Shown here: piece by piece, positions 16,408-24,498 of the stretch
Numbering within the stretch: position 1 is the first letter of the stretch
Layout of the letters: the number at the start of each line of letters is the position of its first letter
The notes under the pieces: model-generated
Database searches by the model: none
What the model saw: the letters and a program-made list of their open reading frames with translations, nothing else
What the model was told of the DNA's origin: nothing
Virus record (IMG/VR): IMGVR_UViG_3300045012_000081
Coordinates: 1-50,046 of that record
Source of the DNA: a virus
Length of the DNA stretch: 50,046 nt
Direction: 5' to 3' (one strand)
Position numbers and translations under genes: made by a program

Positions 16408-17129
16408 TACCGCCCCCGCATATCGTATTTGATACGGACTTCAGTATCTTGCTCTTGGCCCCACTCGATGATCTTTTCCTTCGCGGTGAGGGCACGCTTC
16501 TCGATCCGCGCATAGCGAGAGTCGGAGACTGGATACTCATTCGCGATCTCGTACGCCAAACACCACTTGAAGGGAAGATAATATTCCGCTGGAAAGTCAA
16601 TCACGTCCGTGAGCAACACAGGATTCTGCAACGGCTGGAGGGCCTTGAGCAAGACCTGCTGCGTAATGCCTGCAAACGGAATCGGGTACATAGTGATTCG
16701 CGCGCTGGTTGAATTCAACTCACTACCGAGGGGCTCAAACCAGTACTGCGTCGGTATCCCGAATGCAATGTCCTTTCCGCTCAGCTCTACATACTGCGAT
16801 CGCGAGATTGGCCATAGCTGGATGCACTGGAGATTAATTGTGTTTTGGATCTCCGCCTCGAGTACCCTAAGCGGACGGTCGGTAATAAGGTCTGGTCCCG
16901 TCGAGCCCATATAATACGTCGCCTGATTAGCCACCATCGGCAGCGTAAGCGTAGCCACCTTCCACAACGGAATACCATCTGCTACCCACTCCTTGAGTAA
17001 AAGTTGAAGAGCCATTCCAACGTTGTTGTAATCGTTGGAACCTGGAGTCGCAGACTGATCCAGCGCGCCACACTGGCGCATAGCTGCTTGGATGATCTGG
17101 TCCTGCGTGACAGCGTAATCAGTGGCCAT
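16407..17129 (-). CDS. Head-tail adaptor/tail tubular A-like (P22 gp4-like) protein
   Basis: The 240-aa product starts MATDYAVTQDQIIQAAMRQC at ATG 17129 with AGGAG 7 nt upstream; the upstream extension overlaps the neighbouring gene and was dropped. The helical N-terminus, IQLWPISRSQYVELSGK, PTQYWFEP and a helical C-terminus (LPFKWCLAYEIANEY) match the layout of P22 gp4 / T7 gp11-like adaptor proteins that dock on the portal. Its stop overlaps the kelch gene start. Confidence 0.75.
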   Translation of the reverse strand: MATDYAVTQDQIIQAAMRQCGALDQSATPGSNDYNNVGMALQLLLKEWVADGIPLWKVATLTLPMVANQATYYMGSTGPDLITDRPLRVLEAEIQNTINLQCIQLWPISRSQYVELSGKDIAFGIPTQYWFEPLGSELNSTSARITMYPIPFAGITQQVLLKALQPLQNPVLLTDVIDFPAEYYLPFKWCLAYEIANEYPVSDSRYARIEKRALTAKEKIIEWGQEQDTEVRIKYDMRGR

Positions 17130-17137
17130 TGCTGCTC

Positions 17138-17629
17138 CTAGTATGGCACATAGGCCCAGTAGATGTTGAACACAGTTGTCGAGCCATCGCCTTGCGCGAA
17201 CTGGAACGGGGTGGTGAACTTTTGCTGCGCGCCACTGTTGTGAAGCCAGACGCCAGTCCACTGGATCGCGGCGTTGAGCGGCGGTGGAGTGGTGAACGTA
17301 ACCTGGCCCTGTGGGAGAACTATCGTGTAGGCAGCCGTTAGAACACCGTTAACATACAACGCCGGCGTGCCTACTACAATCTCACCAGTCGGAGTCGGCA
17401 GCGTTCCGCTGAAGACATTCGGCGGCTCAGGGTTGCTGTACGGCACAGCCATTTGGTCCTTCACACCGCGCACGAAGTCCTGCGGCTGGCGCAACTCCCA
17501 GTCTTCCGGACAGCACCAAACGTTGTCCCAACGGAGCTTCATCTCCGTGTTCTTGTACTTGAATCCGCATACTTGGCAGACCATATTCCATCCGCCAGGC
17601 AGCCAGTAGTCAGCGCGTCCCATGATCAA
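17138..17629 (-). CDS. Structural protein with N-terminal zinc ribbon, 163 aa
   Basis: The N-terminal 50 residues carry CQVCGF, WCCPEDWELRQPQDFVRGVKD, a pattern seen in many tailed-phage proteins, with two Cys pairs suited to Zn2+. The C-terminal 100 residues have a beta pattern (GEIVVGTPALYVNGVLTAAY, TTVFNIYWAYVPY). It may act at the head-tail joint. ATG 17629 or the following ATG at residue 3 could both serve as the start. Confidence 0.7.
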   Translation of the reverse strand: MIMGRADYWLPGGWNMVCQVCGFKYKNTEMKLRWDNVWCCPEDWELRQPQDFVRGVKDQMAVPYSNPEPPNVFSGTLPTPTGEIVVGTPALYVNGVLTAAYTIVLPQGQVTFTTPPPLNAAIQWTGVWLHNSGAQQKFTTPFQFAQGDGSTTVFNIYWAYVPY

Positions 17630-18942
17630 GGCCCATTTTTACCAACACCCAAGAGAGGCAACCGCTGCGGCACCGCGGGGATTACTATCTGCGGCGGCTC
17701 GCTTTGAGTCCAGCCGGCGAATACGAAAGCGAACTTAGCCCATTGCTGCGAACGCGTCTGCGCGGGAAGCGTGTCCCACATACTCGAGCGCATAGGCGGC
17801 GCAACGTCGGCCGAAAGTGGCGCCTGCTGAAAACCGTGAAAGTCAAACTTCTGCCATTGCCTTGTATGAGTTCCGACTGGAGGCAACTCAAACCAAGGTA
17901 ATGGTACAAGGTACTCGACCGGAATCGGGCCACGTTGGAAGCCGGTCCAGTCTATACGCCTATCGCGAAGCTTGCCAATGGGTGGCAACTCATCCCACTG
18001 GTGTCGCCAGGCAAGGTCATTGTCTTGCGCGATTGGGCTGTGCTGCCAGCCTTGGTAATTATAAGCCGCGTTCTTGCGTCCGCCCCACTTGCCACCGAAG
18101 GCTGAAAGCCACCAAGCGTCTGTCCAATCTGCGGCGATGCTAAGCACAGCTGGGGTGTAAGTAATGCGAATCTGACCATTAGCTCCTGCTCCACCAAGGC
18201 CATTAGGGCCACCGTTGTCTGCGCCACCGCCACCTCCGCCCGGCAACCCACCGACACCGCCTGTGTTACCAGAGCCGTTATCTGCGTATGAACCGCCGCC
18301 TCCACCACCGCCATTGACATTAGCCGTGCCTGCACCACCGTTCTTAGACCCACTGGTGCCGCCAACTCCACCAGCTCCGCCGCTACCGTTGTCACCTGCG
18401 CCACCGGCTCCACCGTTATCGTTACCTGTGCCGGTAGGAGGCGTTGCCCCAGCTGCACCCACTCCGTTCGGCCCTGGCGCACCAGCACCGCCACCACCAG
18501 GCCCACCGAATGTCGGATCATCGCCGCCGTTACCGCCTGTTGCGCCGGCTGTTAACGTAGTGCCAACCGCACCTGTGGTAGAGCCGCCAGCACCACCTGT
18601 GCCTGCGCTGGTACCGCTGTAGATACCACCACTGCCTGGATTAGACCCAACGATAGAAGCCGCAAGGCTTGCTCCGTCAAACCATGTAGCTGTGCCGTTG
18701 CTGCCGGAAACACCGTTGCCGCCAACACCTCCTGTGCCTACCTGAATCTGCAAAGAGCCAGACAATCCGGTCTTGTTAGAGATCGAAGAATAACCGCCGG
18801 AACCACCGCCGGAACCACCAAGAGCTCCGTCGCCATTACCGCCACCACCAGAACCCCACGTCTCGATCTGGTTCGCGCTGGTCCAATCACCAGGTATTGT
18901 GTAGCTGGTGGTTGCTGTGTTGGTAATGACGACTACTGTCAC
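17626..18942 (-). CDS. Glycine-rich adhesin-like protein with C-terminal Trp-Pro repeats
   Basis: The 438-aa product starts at GTG 18942, overlapping the upstream stop. Residues 30-260 are dominated by Gly tracts (GGGGGGGSYADNGSGNTGG type), like the polyglycine-helix adhesins of S16/T2-type phages and bacterial Gly-rich surface proteins. The C-terminal 170 residues hold about four imperfect repeats with the core W/F-x-GF/W-Q-x-x-P and W-x-x-LPP (e.g. YQGWQHSPIAQ, WTGFQRGPIPV, FHGFQQAPLSA, FAGWTQSEPPQ). Role inferred as receptor binding or virion surface decoration. Confidence 0.75.
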   Translation of the reverse strand: MTVVVITNTATTSYTIPGDWTSANQIETWGSGGGGNGDGALGGSGGGSGGYSSISNKTGLSGSLQIQVGTGGVGGNGVSGSNGTATWFDGASLAASIVGSNPGSGGIYSGTSAGTGGAGGSTTGAVGTTLTAGATGGNGGDDPTFGGPGGGGAGAPGPNGVGAAGATPPTGTGNDNGGAGGAGDNGSGGAGGVGGTSGSKNGGAGTANVNGGGGGGGSYADNGSGNTGGVGGLPGGGGGGADNGGPNGLGGAGANGQIRITYTPAVLSIAADWTDAWWLSAFGGKWGGRKNAAYNYQGWQHSPIAQDNDLAWRHQWDELPPIGKLRDRRIDWTGFQRGPIPVEYLVPLPWFELPPVGTHTRQWQKFDFHGFQQAPLSADVAPPMRSSMWDTLPAQTRSQQWAKFAFVFAGWTQSEPPQIVIPAVPQRLPLLGVGKNGP

Positions 18943-19235
18943 GCTGCGCTCGATGTAAAGTTCGGCACAGGGACAGTTACGACGCGAGCTGGCGCGCCAA
19001 TGAATGTCGAAGTGCCAGGGCTGGTTACAGGCACTGGCGCAGTGGCATTAGGATTGAAGCTAGCCACACTCGTCTGTTGCTGCGCGCCAACTAGCTGTGC
19101 CGATACGTTGCCGATAAGACCGGCGAGATTCATCGCCTGCGCTACCGCAGTTGCAACGATGGACTCGGCCAGCTGCACTGCTGTGCCTTGCGGTACGTCG
19201 GCCTGGACTGTGAAAATATAAATAACGTTGCTCAC
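18939..19235 (-). CDS. Small structural protein, 98 aa
   Basis: The start GTG 19235 overlaps the stop of a 30-codon ORF (GTGA). The N-terminus is a hydrophobic beta/helix stretch (VIYIFTVQADVPQG) and Ala-rich helix (QLAESIVATAVAQAMNLAG); the C-terminus is Pro/Thr-rich. No family was recognised. It lies in a run of small head or fibre-accessory genes. Confidence 0.65.
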   Translation of the reverse strand: MSNVIYIFTVQADVPQGTAVQLAESIVATAVAQAMNLAGLIGNVSAQLVGAQQQTSVASFNPNATAPVPVTSPGTSTFIGAPARVVTVPVPNFTSSAA

Positions 19236-19324
19236 TTTTTGCCTCGCACGATAAGGAAAGCTGGCGCGCGGTAAGTCCTCCGGCGCCGCCGAAACAACTG
19301 AAAGAACCGGAGGACCGTGCTCAT
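19232..19324 (-). CDS. Arg-rich microprotein, 30 aa
   Basis: ATG 19324 overlaps the stop of the upstream gene (ATGA) and its TGA (19234-19232) overlaps the GTG of the next gene (GTGA). The peptide is MSTVLRFFQLF followed by five Arg and ends AFLIVRGKK, very basic with a hydrophobic start. It exactly fills the space between two genes, with four-base coupling on both sides, which argues that it is translated. No family was recognised. Confidence 0.5.
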   Translation of the reverse strand: MSTVLRFFQLFRRRRRTYRAPAFLIVRGKK

Positions 19325-19623
19325 GATACTGTTACCGTCAGCGATGCAGGTTGCGCAAACGTTGCCGGAGGCGGAGCCGCGACGGTGAAGTCTGCCGTGG
19401 CTGCTGCGCCCATCGTTGCGCCGGTTTGATTGACCGCGATGGCTGTGGCTGTGTAAGCGCCTGGCGCGACGTCAGTCGGGAAGGTGAAGGACGTCTCGTT
19501 TGCCGTGCCAGTTTGGATGACTTGAGTGCCCTGCAGGATCTGGAACTGATAGCCAGAAAACGTATCGCCGGATGGCAGATCGACGTCCGTCGTGGATGCG
19601 ATGACTACTTCGACTTTAGACAT
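19321..19623 (-). CDS. Ig-like/beta-sandwich small structural protein, 100 aa
   Basis: The start was set at the ATG opening MSKVEVVIASTTDVDLPSG, with AGGAG upstream; the longer frame overlaps the neighbouring gene. The pattern DTFSGYQFQILQGTQVIQTG, TSFTFPTDVAPGAYTATAIAVN resembles a fibronectin- or Big-type domain, common on phage capsid or tail surfaces. Function beyond virion decoration is unknown. Confidence 0.65.
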   Translation of the reverse strand: MSKVEVVIASTTDVDLPSGDTFSGYQFQILQGTQVIQTGTANETSFTFPTDVAPGAYTATAIAVNQTGATMGAAATADFTVAAPPPATFAQPASLTVTVS

Positions 19624-19633
19624 GGTACTACTC

Positions 19634-19879
19634 CTAATCGTTAGGTCCCCAGAGGGAATGTTTACCGAACTTCGCAAGGGATGCTGTGCAGTGATCGTCG
19701 CGGAGAAGCTTTGCTAAAATCTTGCACAGTACGCACCCCCATCTTACACCAGCTAGTTGCGCCTTTGCCGCGGCGACTGAGATGCTCTCGCCTGGGTCTC
19801 CGCCGCGCAAGGTGTTGAGCGACTGGTCGAACAGGAAAATAATCCAGTTCATTATGTACTGCCAGACCAGACGTAGCAT
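19634..19879 (-). CDS. Small membrane-associated protein, 81 aa
   Basis: The start ATG 19879 has a very strong AAGGAGG upstream. Residues 1-18 (MLRLVWQYIMNWIIFLFD) form one hydrophobic, Trp-rich segment. The remainder includes VAAAKAQLAGVRWGCVLCKIL, with a Cys pair. It may be a membrane or virion accessory protein; no family was recognised. Confidence 0.62.
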   Translation of the reverse strand: MLRLVWQYIMNWIIFLFDQSLNTLRGGDPGESISVAAAKAQLAGVRWGCVLCKILAKLLRDDHCTASLAKFGKHSLWGPND

Positions 19880-19889
19880 TGCTGCCTCC

Positions 19890-20360
19890 TTAAAGTGGAT
19901 CTTCCATCCAGACGATCATCATGGAAATCGTCCCCGTACCGACCTTAGAACGGAAGGAAAACTGCGGGTTAACACGTGCAGCTGCAGCAAGCCCTACCGA
20001 GTAGAGTGGCTGGTCTGGCGCTGTCTTCCAACGGTAGATACCGCCGTTGGAGTTGCACGGAATAGAAACGATCTCGGTGCTCACGACCGGCTGCGTGGTC
20101 CAGCCGGTATTGACTGTTGACACCGCCGCAGGGGCGAGACCATCACCACTCCACGCGTTTGGTGTGATAGCGCCACTGCCCGTAACGCCCACCGTTGTGA
20201 CCCAGTAGACGGCAAGCTCGTTCGCCGCGCTGGCTGTGCCCATACCGCCGATCGAGACTTCAAGCAACTGCAGCCGTCGGTTGGAAGCTGGAGTAAGGGT
20301 CATAGTATCGGCGGCAGTGTTGAATGTCGCATTCGATACACATGCTGAATAAACAGACAC
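19890..20360 (-). CDS. Structural protein, 156 aa, beta-rich
   Basis: The GTG start at 20360 has AGGAG 6 nt upstream. The sequence alternates hydrophobic and polar residues (RRLQLLEVSIGGMGTASAAN, FSFRSKVGTGTISMMIVWME) in the manner of capsid or tail-surface beta proteins. It shares general style with the next two genes and may be a diverged paralogue. No specific family was recognised. Confidence 0.65.
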   Translation of the reverse strand: MSVYSACVSNATFNTAADTMTLTPASNRRLQLLEVSIGGMGTASAANELAVYWVTTVGVTGSGAITPNAWSGDGLAPAAVSTVNTGWTTQPVVSTEIVSIPCNSNGGIYRWKTAPDQPLYSVGLAAAARVNPQFSFRSKVGTGTISMMIVWMEDPL

Positions 20361-20369
20361 AATATTCTC

Positions 20370-20696
20370 CTAGGAACTGCTCGGGCACCATACGAGCTGA
20401 ATAGCTGTCGGTGCCGCGAAGGATTGGTTGAAGTTCAGCGCATCGCCAATACCTGTTTGAAACCAGCCAACTTGGGAAAACGGCAGCACGAAACCGCCGT
20501 TTGCCGCGAGGGGCCATAAACAAGTAATATCCGTGGGTCCAGTACTTGTTTGAAACTTAACATTATCCGCTGCGCTAGCGATTACGCACACTTGCAAAAC
20601 TATAATACGTTGACCGGTTTGCGCAGCTACAATTGTAGTACTGCCAGACGAACTTGGCGTCGCAAATACATACTGGACACGCAGATCTGCAGCCAT
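20370..20696 (-). CDS. Structural protein, 108 aa, beta-rich
   Basis: The product starts MAADLRVQYVFATPSSSG and continues with QRIIVLQVCVIASAADNVKF and WPLAANGGFVLPFSQVGWFQ. This resembles the short phage beta-sandwich proteins that decorate heads or act in fibre networks; the 5265-5591 product has a similar pattern. No defined family was recognised. Confidence 0.65.
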   Translation of the reverse strand: MAADLRVQYVFATPSSSGSTTIVAAQTGQRIIVLQVCVIASAADNVKFQTSTGPTDITCLWPLAANGGFVLPFSQVGWFQTGIGDALNFNQSFAAPTAIQLVWCPSSS

Positions 20697-20881
20697 TACG
20701 TTACCTTCTCTAGCTGATCATGCGAGCTTACTACAAGCTGTAGCGTAAGGCTGTGGGCGTAAATGGCTTCGGACTCGATACGATGCACAGTAAGAGGGCC
20801 GATACCCTTCCACATAACCTTGTCGCCGACCGCGTGTTGCACTGGTGGGGGCAGCGGAGGGGCTGATTTAAAGATTTGCAT
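20696..20881 (-). CDS. Hypothetical protein, 61 aa
   Basis: ATG 20881 overlaps the upstream stop (TAATG). The Pro-rich start (APPLPPPVQ) leads into GDKVMWKGIGPLTVHRI, suggestive of a small SH3-like barrel. Function unknown; probably a virion or assembly accessory given the neighbours. Confidence 0.6.
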   Translation of the reverse strand: MQIFKSAPPLPPPVQHAVGDKVMWKGIGPLTVHRIESEAIYAHSLTLQLVVSSHDQLEKVT

Positions 20882-21321
20882 TATGCACCTCCGGCGCGGT
20901 TTTTAACCATGTGGAGAATCAATAGAATCGATACATCTGTTGGGAACGAAGCTGCGCTGGCATTGATCGCAAGATCGATGTTGCCGGTTACTCCTGCGCC
21001 GGCGTTGTTCTGCAGGCCGCCGTAGTGATGCGAAGCAATTTTGCCGCGGCCATACAACTCCACAATCGGCACATCGGTTGTCGCGTTCCACAAAAGCTGA
21101 ACAATAACACCGTCTGTGATAGAGTAGTCAATATGGTCAATGCGCAGCAACGTCGGCGGAAAGCTACCAGCAAAGCCCGGCAGCATACTCGTCAAAAGGC
21201 TAGCTGTGATGATTGTCGTTTGTCCAGGTGGCGAGGCGCCTAGAAAGTCTCCCGTTACCTTCGCGACAGTATTGCGCGGACCGTCGTTAAGGATCTGGGT
21301 CGCGATGGCGTAGTTGGCCAT
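20881..21321 (-). CDS. Structural protein, 146 aa
   Basis: The product begins MANYAIATQILNDGPRNTVAKV and has PTLLRIDHIDYSITDGVIVQ and VELYGRGKIASHHYGGLQNN. The all-beta look and location between two structural genes point to a virion protein (head completion or decoration). No catalytic motif was seen. Confidence 0.68.
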   Translation of the reverse strand: MANYAIATQILNDGPRNTVAKVTGDFLGASPPGQTTIITASLLTSMLPGFAGSFPPTLLRIDHIDYSITDGVIVQLLWNATTDVPIVELYGRGKIASHHYGGLQNNAGAGVTGNIDLAINASAASFPTDVSILLILHMVKNRAGGA

Positions 21322-21324
21322 GAC

Positions 21325-22095
21325 TTACCGCTCCTTATGGCAAAGGTGAAAGTCAGCTGTACCGGTTGTAATAGCAGCTGTCGCACCATTACCTACCGCC
21401 ATTGTCAGGTTCAGGTTGACAGCCGTAAGCGGCGGTGCAATCATACGCGAGTTTGGTCCTGCCTGAGGAGGCGTGTTGGCACCAGTCCCGGCGCTGGGGA
21501 TATACCCTACCAGTTGGCCGGCAACGAATGCAAGCACGTCTCCTTGGCGGTTGAGGTAGAACGCAAGGTCAAGGTTGGTGGCGTTAGCAAAGTTTGCGTT
21601 GGCGACGTTTAGTGCAACGTTAGTTCCACCTACGTTGCAGTTAAGTACTACCTGCGTCGACCCCGCTGCTTTGCTGAAATAAATACCATCGGTAGTACCG
21701 CCAGACAGCGGTGTAGCATTCTGGTTCATCAACCCGGCCGCAAACGCCGCTGTGGTAGCTGCGGCAAGTTGAATGCGAGTCAGATAAAACAGTTTCTTAC
21801 CAAGCGTAAGTGTAAAGCTAGCGGCAGGAAGATAAATTTCCGCAAAGCTGCCGGCGGTACCAGTAGTTGTGAATAGCGCTAAACCGCCATCGCCTGCTGT
21901 ATGCGCTACAGTACCTGTACCGTTGTACACGTACAGTCCGTTAGTTGTAGCGCCCAACGCGTTGTCGAAGTCATCCTGAAACCCGTGGTAGAAGAACGGA
22001 TTGCCTTGACCGTCGTCCGCCAACGGCTGCCATGCGGCGTCGCTTGTCGAGCCGCTCGTGCACCGTTGCGGAGGTTGAGAATATTGTCCAGCCAT
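21325..22095 (-). CDS. Structural protein with lectin-like (concanavalin-type) pattern, 256 aa
   Basis: The sequence DDFDNALGATTNGLYVYNG, FAEIYLPAASFTLTLGKKLF and NLDLAFYLNRQGDVLAFVAG alternates as in jelly-roll/ConA-like domains found in phage head fibres and similar proteins. It is a late-region gene two places downstream of the major capsid gene. Carbohydrate binding is possible but not shown by sequence. Confidence 0.68.
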   Translation of the reverse strand: MAGQYSQPPQRCTSGSTSDAAWQPLADDGQGNPFFYHGFQDDFDNALGATTNGLYVYNGTGTVAHTAGDGGLALFTTTGTAGSFAEIYLPAASFTLTLGKKLFYLTRIQLAAATTAAFAAGLMNQNATPLSGGTTDGIYFSKAAGSTQVVLNCNVGGTNVALNVANANFANATNLDLAFYLNRQGDVLAFVAGQLVGYIPSAGTGANTPPQAGPNSRMIAPPLTAVNLNLTMAVGNGATAAITTGTADFHLCHKER

Positions 22096-22107
22096 GATAG
22101 GTTCTCC

Positions 22108-22326
22108 TTAAGCCTTTTTGCCGTAGATAGGAGCAGGGTGCTGGCGCGCACCAAGGCTAGAATTGGGAAGCGTACGAGGGCCAGCCGAACGAGTCGGGGT
22201 GGCTACACCGTCGTAAGGGCAGTTGGGGATTGAAGTCTCGCCGACGTTGATCGGCTGCGCAGGGCCGTACTGAGGCCCTTGCTCGTTGATGGACTTCTGT
22301 ACGTCGCGAAGTTTGCGATTGGCCAT
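22108..22326 (-). CDS. Small head-region protein, 72 aa
   Basis: The Lys/Arg-rich N-terminus (MANRKLRDVQKSINEQG) and Pro-rich remainder give a mostly disordered 72-aa protein. AGGAG precedes the ATG. It directly follows the capsid gene; function unknown, possibly a capsid accessory. Confidence 0.62.
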   Translation of the reverse strand: MANRKLRDVQKSINEQGPQYGPAQPINVGETSIPNCPYDGVATPTRSAGPRTLPNSSLGARQHPAPIYGKKA

Positions 22327-22363
22327 GAGATACTCCTAGGGTTTTTGCCAAGATTACAACTAG

Positions 22364-22381
22364 GGTTGGCCGTAACCAACC
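22364..22381 (-). terminator. Weak hairpin after the major capsid gene
   Basis: An inverted repeat GGTTGG / CCAACC with a 6-nt loop sits in the 79-nt gap between the capsid stop and the next gene. No U-run follows on the minus strand, so it is at best a partial terminator or RNA processing site. Its position matches the attenuating terminator found after capsid genes of other podoviruses. Confidence 0.3.
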
Positions 22382-22405
22382 CCCTGCCTAGGATTCGGAG
22401 CACGC

Positions 22406-23329
22406 TCAAGGACCGTTGCTGCCCCACAGTGTGCGTGGATCGCCCCAGAAAATCGAGTAGCGTTCGCGGGACTTGGCCTTCGCGTTGTCTGTGTCGAAGT
22501 CGTTGTCCTGTGTGAAGCTGATACCGACGCGCTCGTAGTAGATGAGGCCGTTCGGCGCATTGCTGCGCAGGAACCAAGCGTGCGGGGAGGTGAAGTAGTG
22601 GTTGAGGTGAATGCCGCCAGGGATGCTATTCGTAGCCTTGAGCACGTTGATATCGTTGTTCGCGGTGCCGGACTGGAAGACTGACTTGAGAATTCGGTTG
22701 GCATTGAACCATTCCTGGCGCGCAATGTGCAGGCTCTTGGGAATGATATTGATCAGGTTACCGACGTCGTCTTGCGCGCCCATCATCTGAATGATCAGAT
22801 CTTCCATGCTCGCTTCGGACAAGTCAGCACCGACAGCCAACATGTTGCTCCAGGTACCGCCACTGGTGTTCGGGTGCGCGGTGTTGAGGAGACTCACACC
22901 ATCGCCGCCGAGGTAGCTGGCATTGAAGGCATTGTTATAAACGTTTGCAACGACGTTTTCCTTCGTCTGGTTGAACGCGAACGCGAGAGCACGTGCGCGG
23001 GTCTTGCTCACTGCCTCGTACAAGTTGTCTTCAAGCTCAACTTGCGAGACGATGTAGCCCAGCGAGTACTCGACGTGCGTCCAGATTGAGGAGAAGCCTT
23101 GGACTTCCGCAACGTAGTTTGTTGCGGAGGTTTCTTGCTTGACCTGTGCCAGACCGAAACCGATGATCTGCGTTTCTTTCTCGTAGTTCATCGAGCTGAC
23201 ATCTTGCTCGCACAGCGCCGTCCATTCTGGCGCGTGCTCCATGTACATCCTGCCCCACCATGCATGAATCCCAGGCCACAACGCTAGGGGGTGGGCGCCT
23301 GTGGTGATCGGACCGCCAAGAGCTGCCAT
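22406..23329 (-). CDS. Major capsid protein
   Basis: The 307-aa product begins MAALGGPITTGAHPLALWPG and includes MNYEKETQIIGFGLAQVKQE, SLGYIVSQVELEDNLYEAVS, FNQTKENVVANVYNNAF and LLNTAHPNTSGGTWSN. This resembles Mu gpT-like/HK97-fold phage coat proteins, including the HPN-containing loop. AAGGAG precedes the ATG. It follows scaffold and a head protein and is followed by small structural genes, the expected head-gene order. It assembles the capsid shell. Confidence 0.85.
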   Translation of the reverse strand: MAALGGPITTGAHPLALWPGIHAWWGRMYMEHAPEWTALCEQDVSSMNYEKETQIIGFGLAQVKQETSATNYVAEVQGFSSIWTHVEYSLGYIVSQVELEDNLYEAVSKTRARALAFAFNQTKENVVANVYNNAFNASYLGGDGVSLLNTAHPNTSGGTWSNMLAVGADLSEASMEDLIIQMMGAQDDVGNLINIIPKSLHIARQEWFNANRILKSVFQSGTANNDINVLKATNSIPGGIHLNHYFTSPHAWFLRSNAPNGLIYYERVGISFTQDNDFDTDNAKAKSRERYSIFWGDPRTLWGSNGP

Positions 23330-23344
23330 GATAGTTCTCCTTAA

Positions 23345-23962
23345 TTAGGCTGCGCCGGTAGTGCCGGTCGACATCAGTTCGTGGGAGTTCCACGCAACCA
23401 ACAGTGGGACATACAAACCTGTCGCGATGTTGGGCCGTTGTGCTACGCCGAGGATCTTCAGTGGGAAGCCGATCGTCGCAGCGGGTGTGGTTGTGTTGAG
23501 CACCGTGGTGCTGATGTTCAACGGAGCGGCTTGGGCTGCCGTTACTGTATAGGTCGCATTCGCGCCGACCCAGGTCGAGACGTACGAGTTGTTACCGTCA
23601 GGCAAAATCTCCATGACGATGTTCGGTGAGTCCATGACCATAACGTAATAGTTCTGCGTCTTGGTCTGCGGCACGTAGGGCTGGTCGAGGTTGAACGGAT
23701 TGCGGAACATACCGACGACGATACCGCGAGCAAGCTCGGTGGTAGCGCCAGTGCATTTGACAACCTGCGCAATGCCGAAGGTTCCCCAAGGGTTACTTGC
23801 ATCGGCACCACCAGCGGCAAGGGACTTAACAGCGTCACCGATGCTATACGTATTTGTCCCATCCGAAGACGGGATTTCATACATATGGCACTGGCTGTTG
23901 TAGTCCATGCCATTCTGGGCACCGAGTACAGTAAACCCGTGAGGGCTATTTTGGTTAGCCAT
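23345..23962 (-). CDS. Head decoration or accessory structural protein, 205 aa
   Basis: The product MANQNSPHGFTVLGAQNGMD... has the beta-rich pattern of proteins commonly encoded just upstream of Mu gpT-like coat genes (GIAQVVKCTGATTELARGIV, YYVMVMDSPNIVMEILPDG). It probably binds the capsid surface. The exact family was not identified. Confidence 0.7.
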   Translation of the reverse strand: MANQNSPHGFTVLGAQNGMDYNSQCHMYEIPSSDGTNTYSIGDAVKSLAAGGADASNPWGTFGIAQVVKCTGATTELARGIVVGMFRNPFNLDQPYVPQTKTQNYYVMVMDSPNIVMEILPDGNNSYVSTWVGANATYTVTAAQAAPLNISTTVLNTTTPAATIGFPLKILGVAQRPNIATGLYVPLLVAWNSHELMSTGTTGAA

Positions 23963-23970
23963 ATCAACAC

Positions 23971-24498
23971 CTATTCAAGTTTGGTGTTTATCGAGATGTG
24001 GCCGCCTTTGGGATGGTAAGTCTCAGGGCGACGCACGCCATCAACCTTACCGGCTTTGATCTGCTGTTCGATGGCGCGTGTGCGAGCGGCGTAGAACTCT
24101 TGGTTCTCTTTGTACCACTCGTCGCGGATCTTCATCAAGTGCAGAGTAAGCGGTTTGCCTGTATCGTGAGAACCGGAGATACACGTCACTCGGTCGCCCG
24201 CGTCGTCGCTGGAGCGGCTACGCTTGACATCCTTTTTGCTGACGTACTCATATCCGTTCTCTTCTGCCTGTTCGAGTCTGCCTGGGTAATCTGCGATCCA
24301 GTGGAGATGATAACCAGGGATCTTTGTGACGCCGAGCGTTAGTTTGCCGTTGACGCCGAAGGGGGTACGAGTGCGCTCGAAACCCTGCTCCATCTCGGGG
24401 TTACGCTCGCGCACGTTGACTACTTCCTCGACCTCATGCCGTGAGGGGAGGCGTTCGCCCGGCTGCTGCTCGTCGTTGTCCATGTCTGTGATCTTCAT
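23971..24498 (-). CDS. Hypothetical head-region protein, 175 aa
   Basis: ATG 24498 overlaps the scaffold stop (TAATG). The product is polar: an Arg/Glu-rich N-terminus, then LGVTKIPGYHLHWIADYPGR, EENGYEYVSKKDV and a helical region (LMKIRDEWYKENQEFYAART). This layout recurs between scaffold and capsid genes in many podoviruses without a known function. Confidence 0.7.
   Translation of the reverse strand: MKITDMDNDEQQPGERLPSRHEVEEVVNVRERNPEMEQGFERTRTPFGVNGKLTLGVTKIPGYHLHWIADYPGRLEQAEENGYEYVSKKDVKRSRSSDDAGDRVTCISGSHDTGKPLTLHLMKIRDEWYKENQEFYAARTRAIEQQIKAGKVDGVRRPETYHPKGGHISINTKLE

Noticed and set aside
18215-18622. Plus-strand Pro-rich ORF, 135 aa
   Set aside because: It is the antisense shadow of Gly codons in the adhesin-like gene; no RBS.
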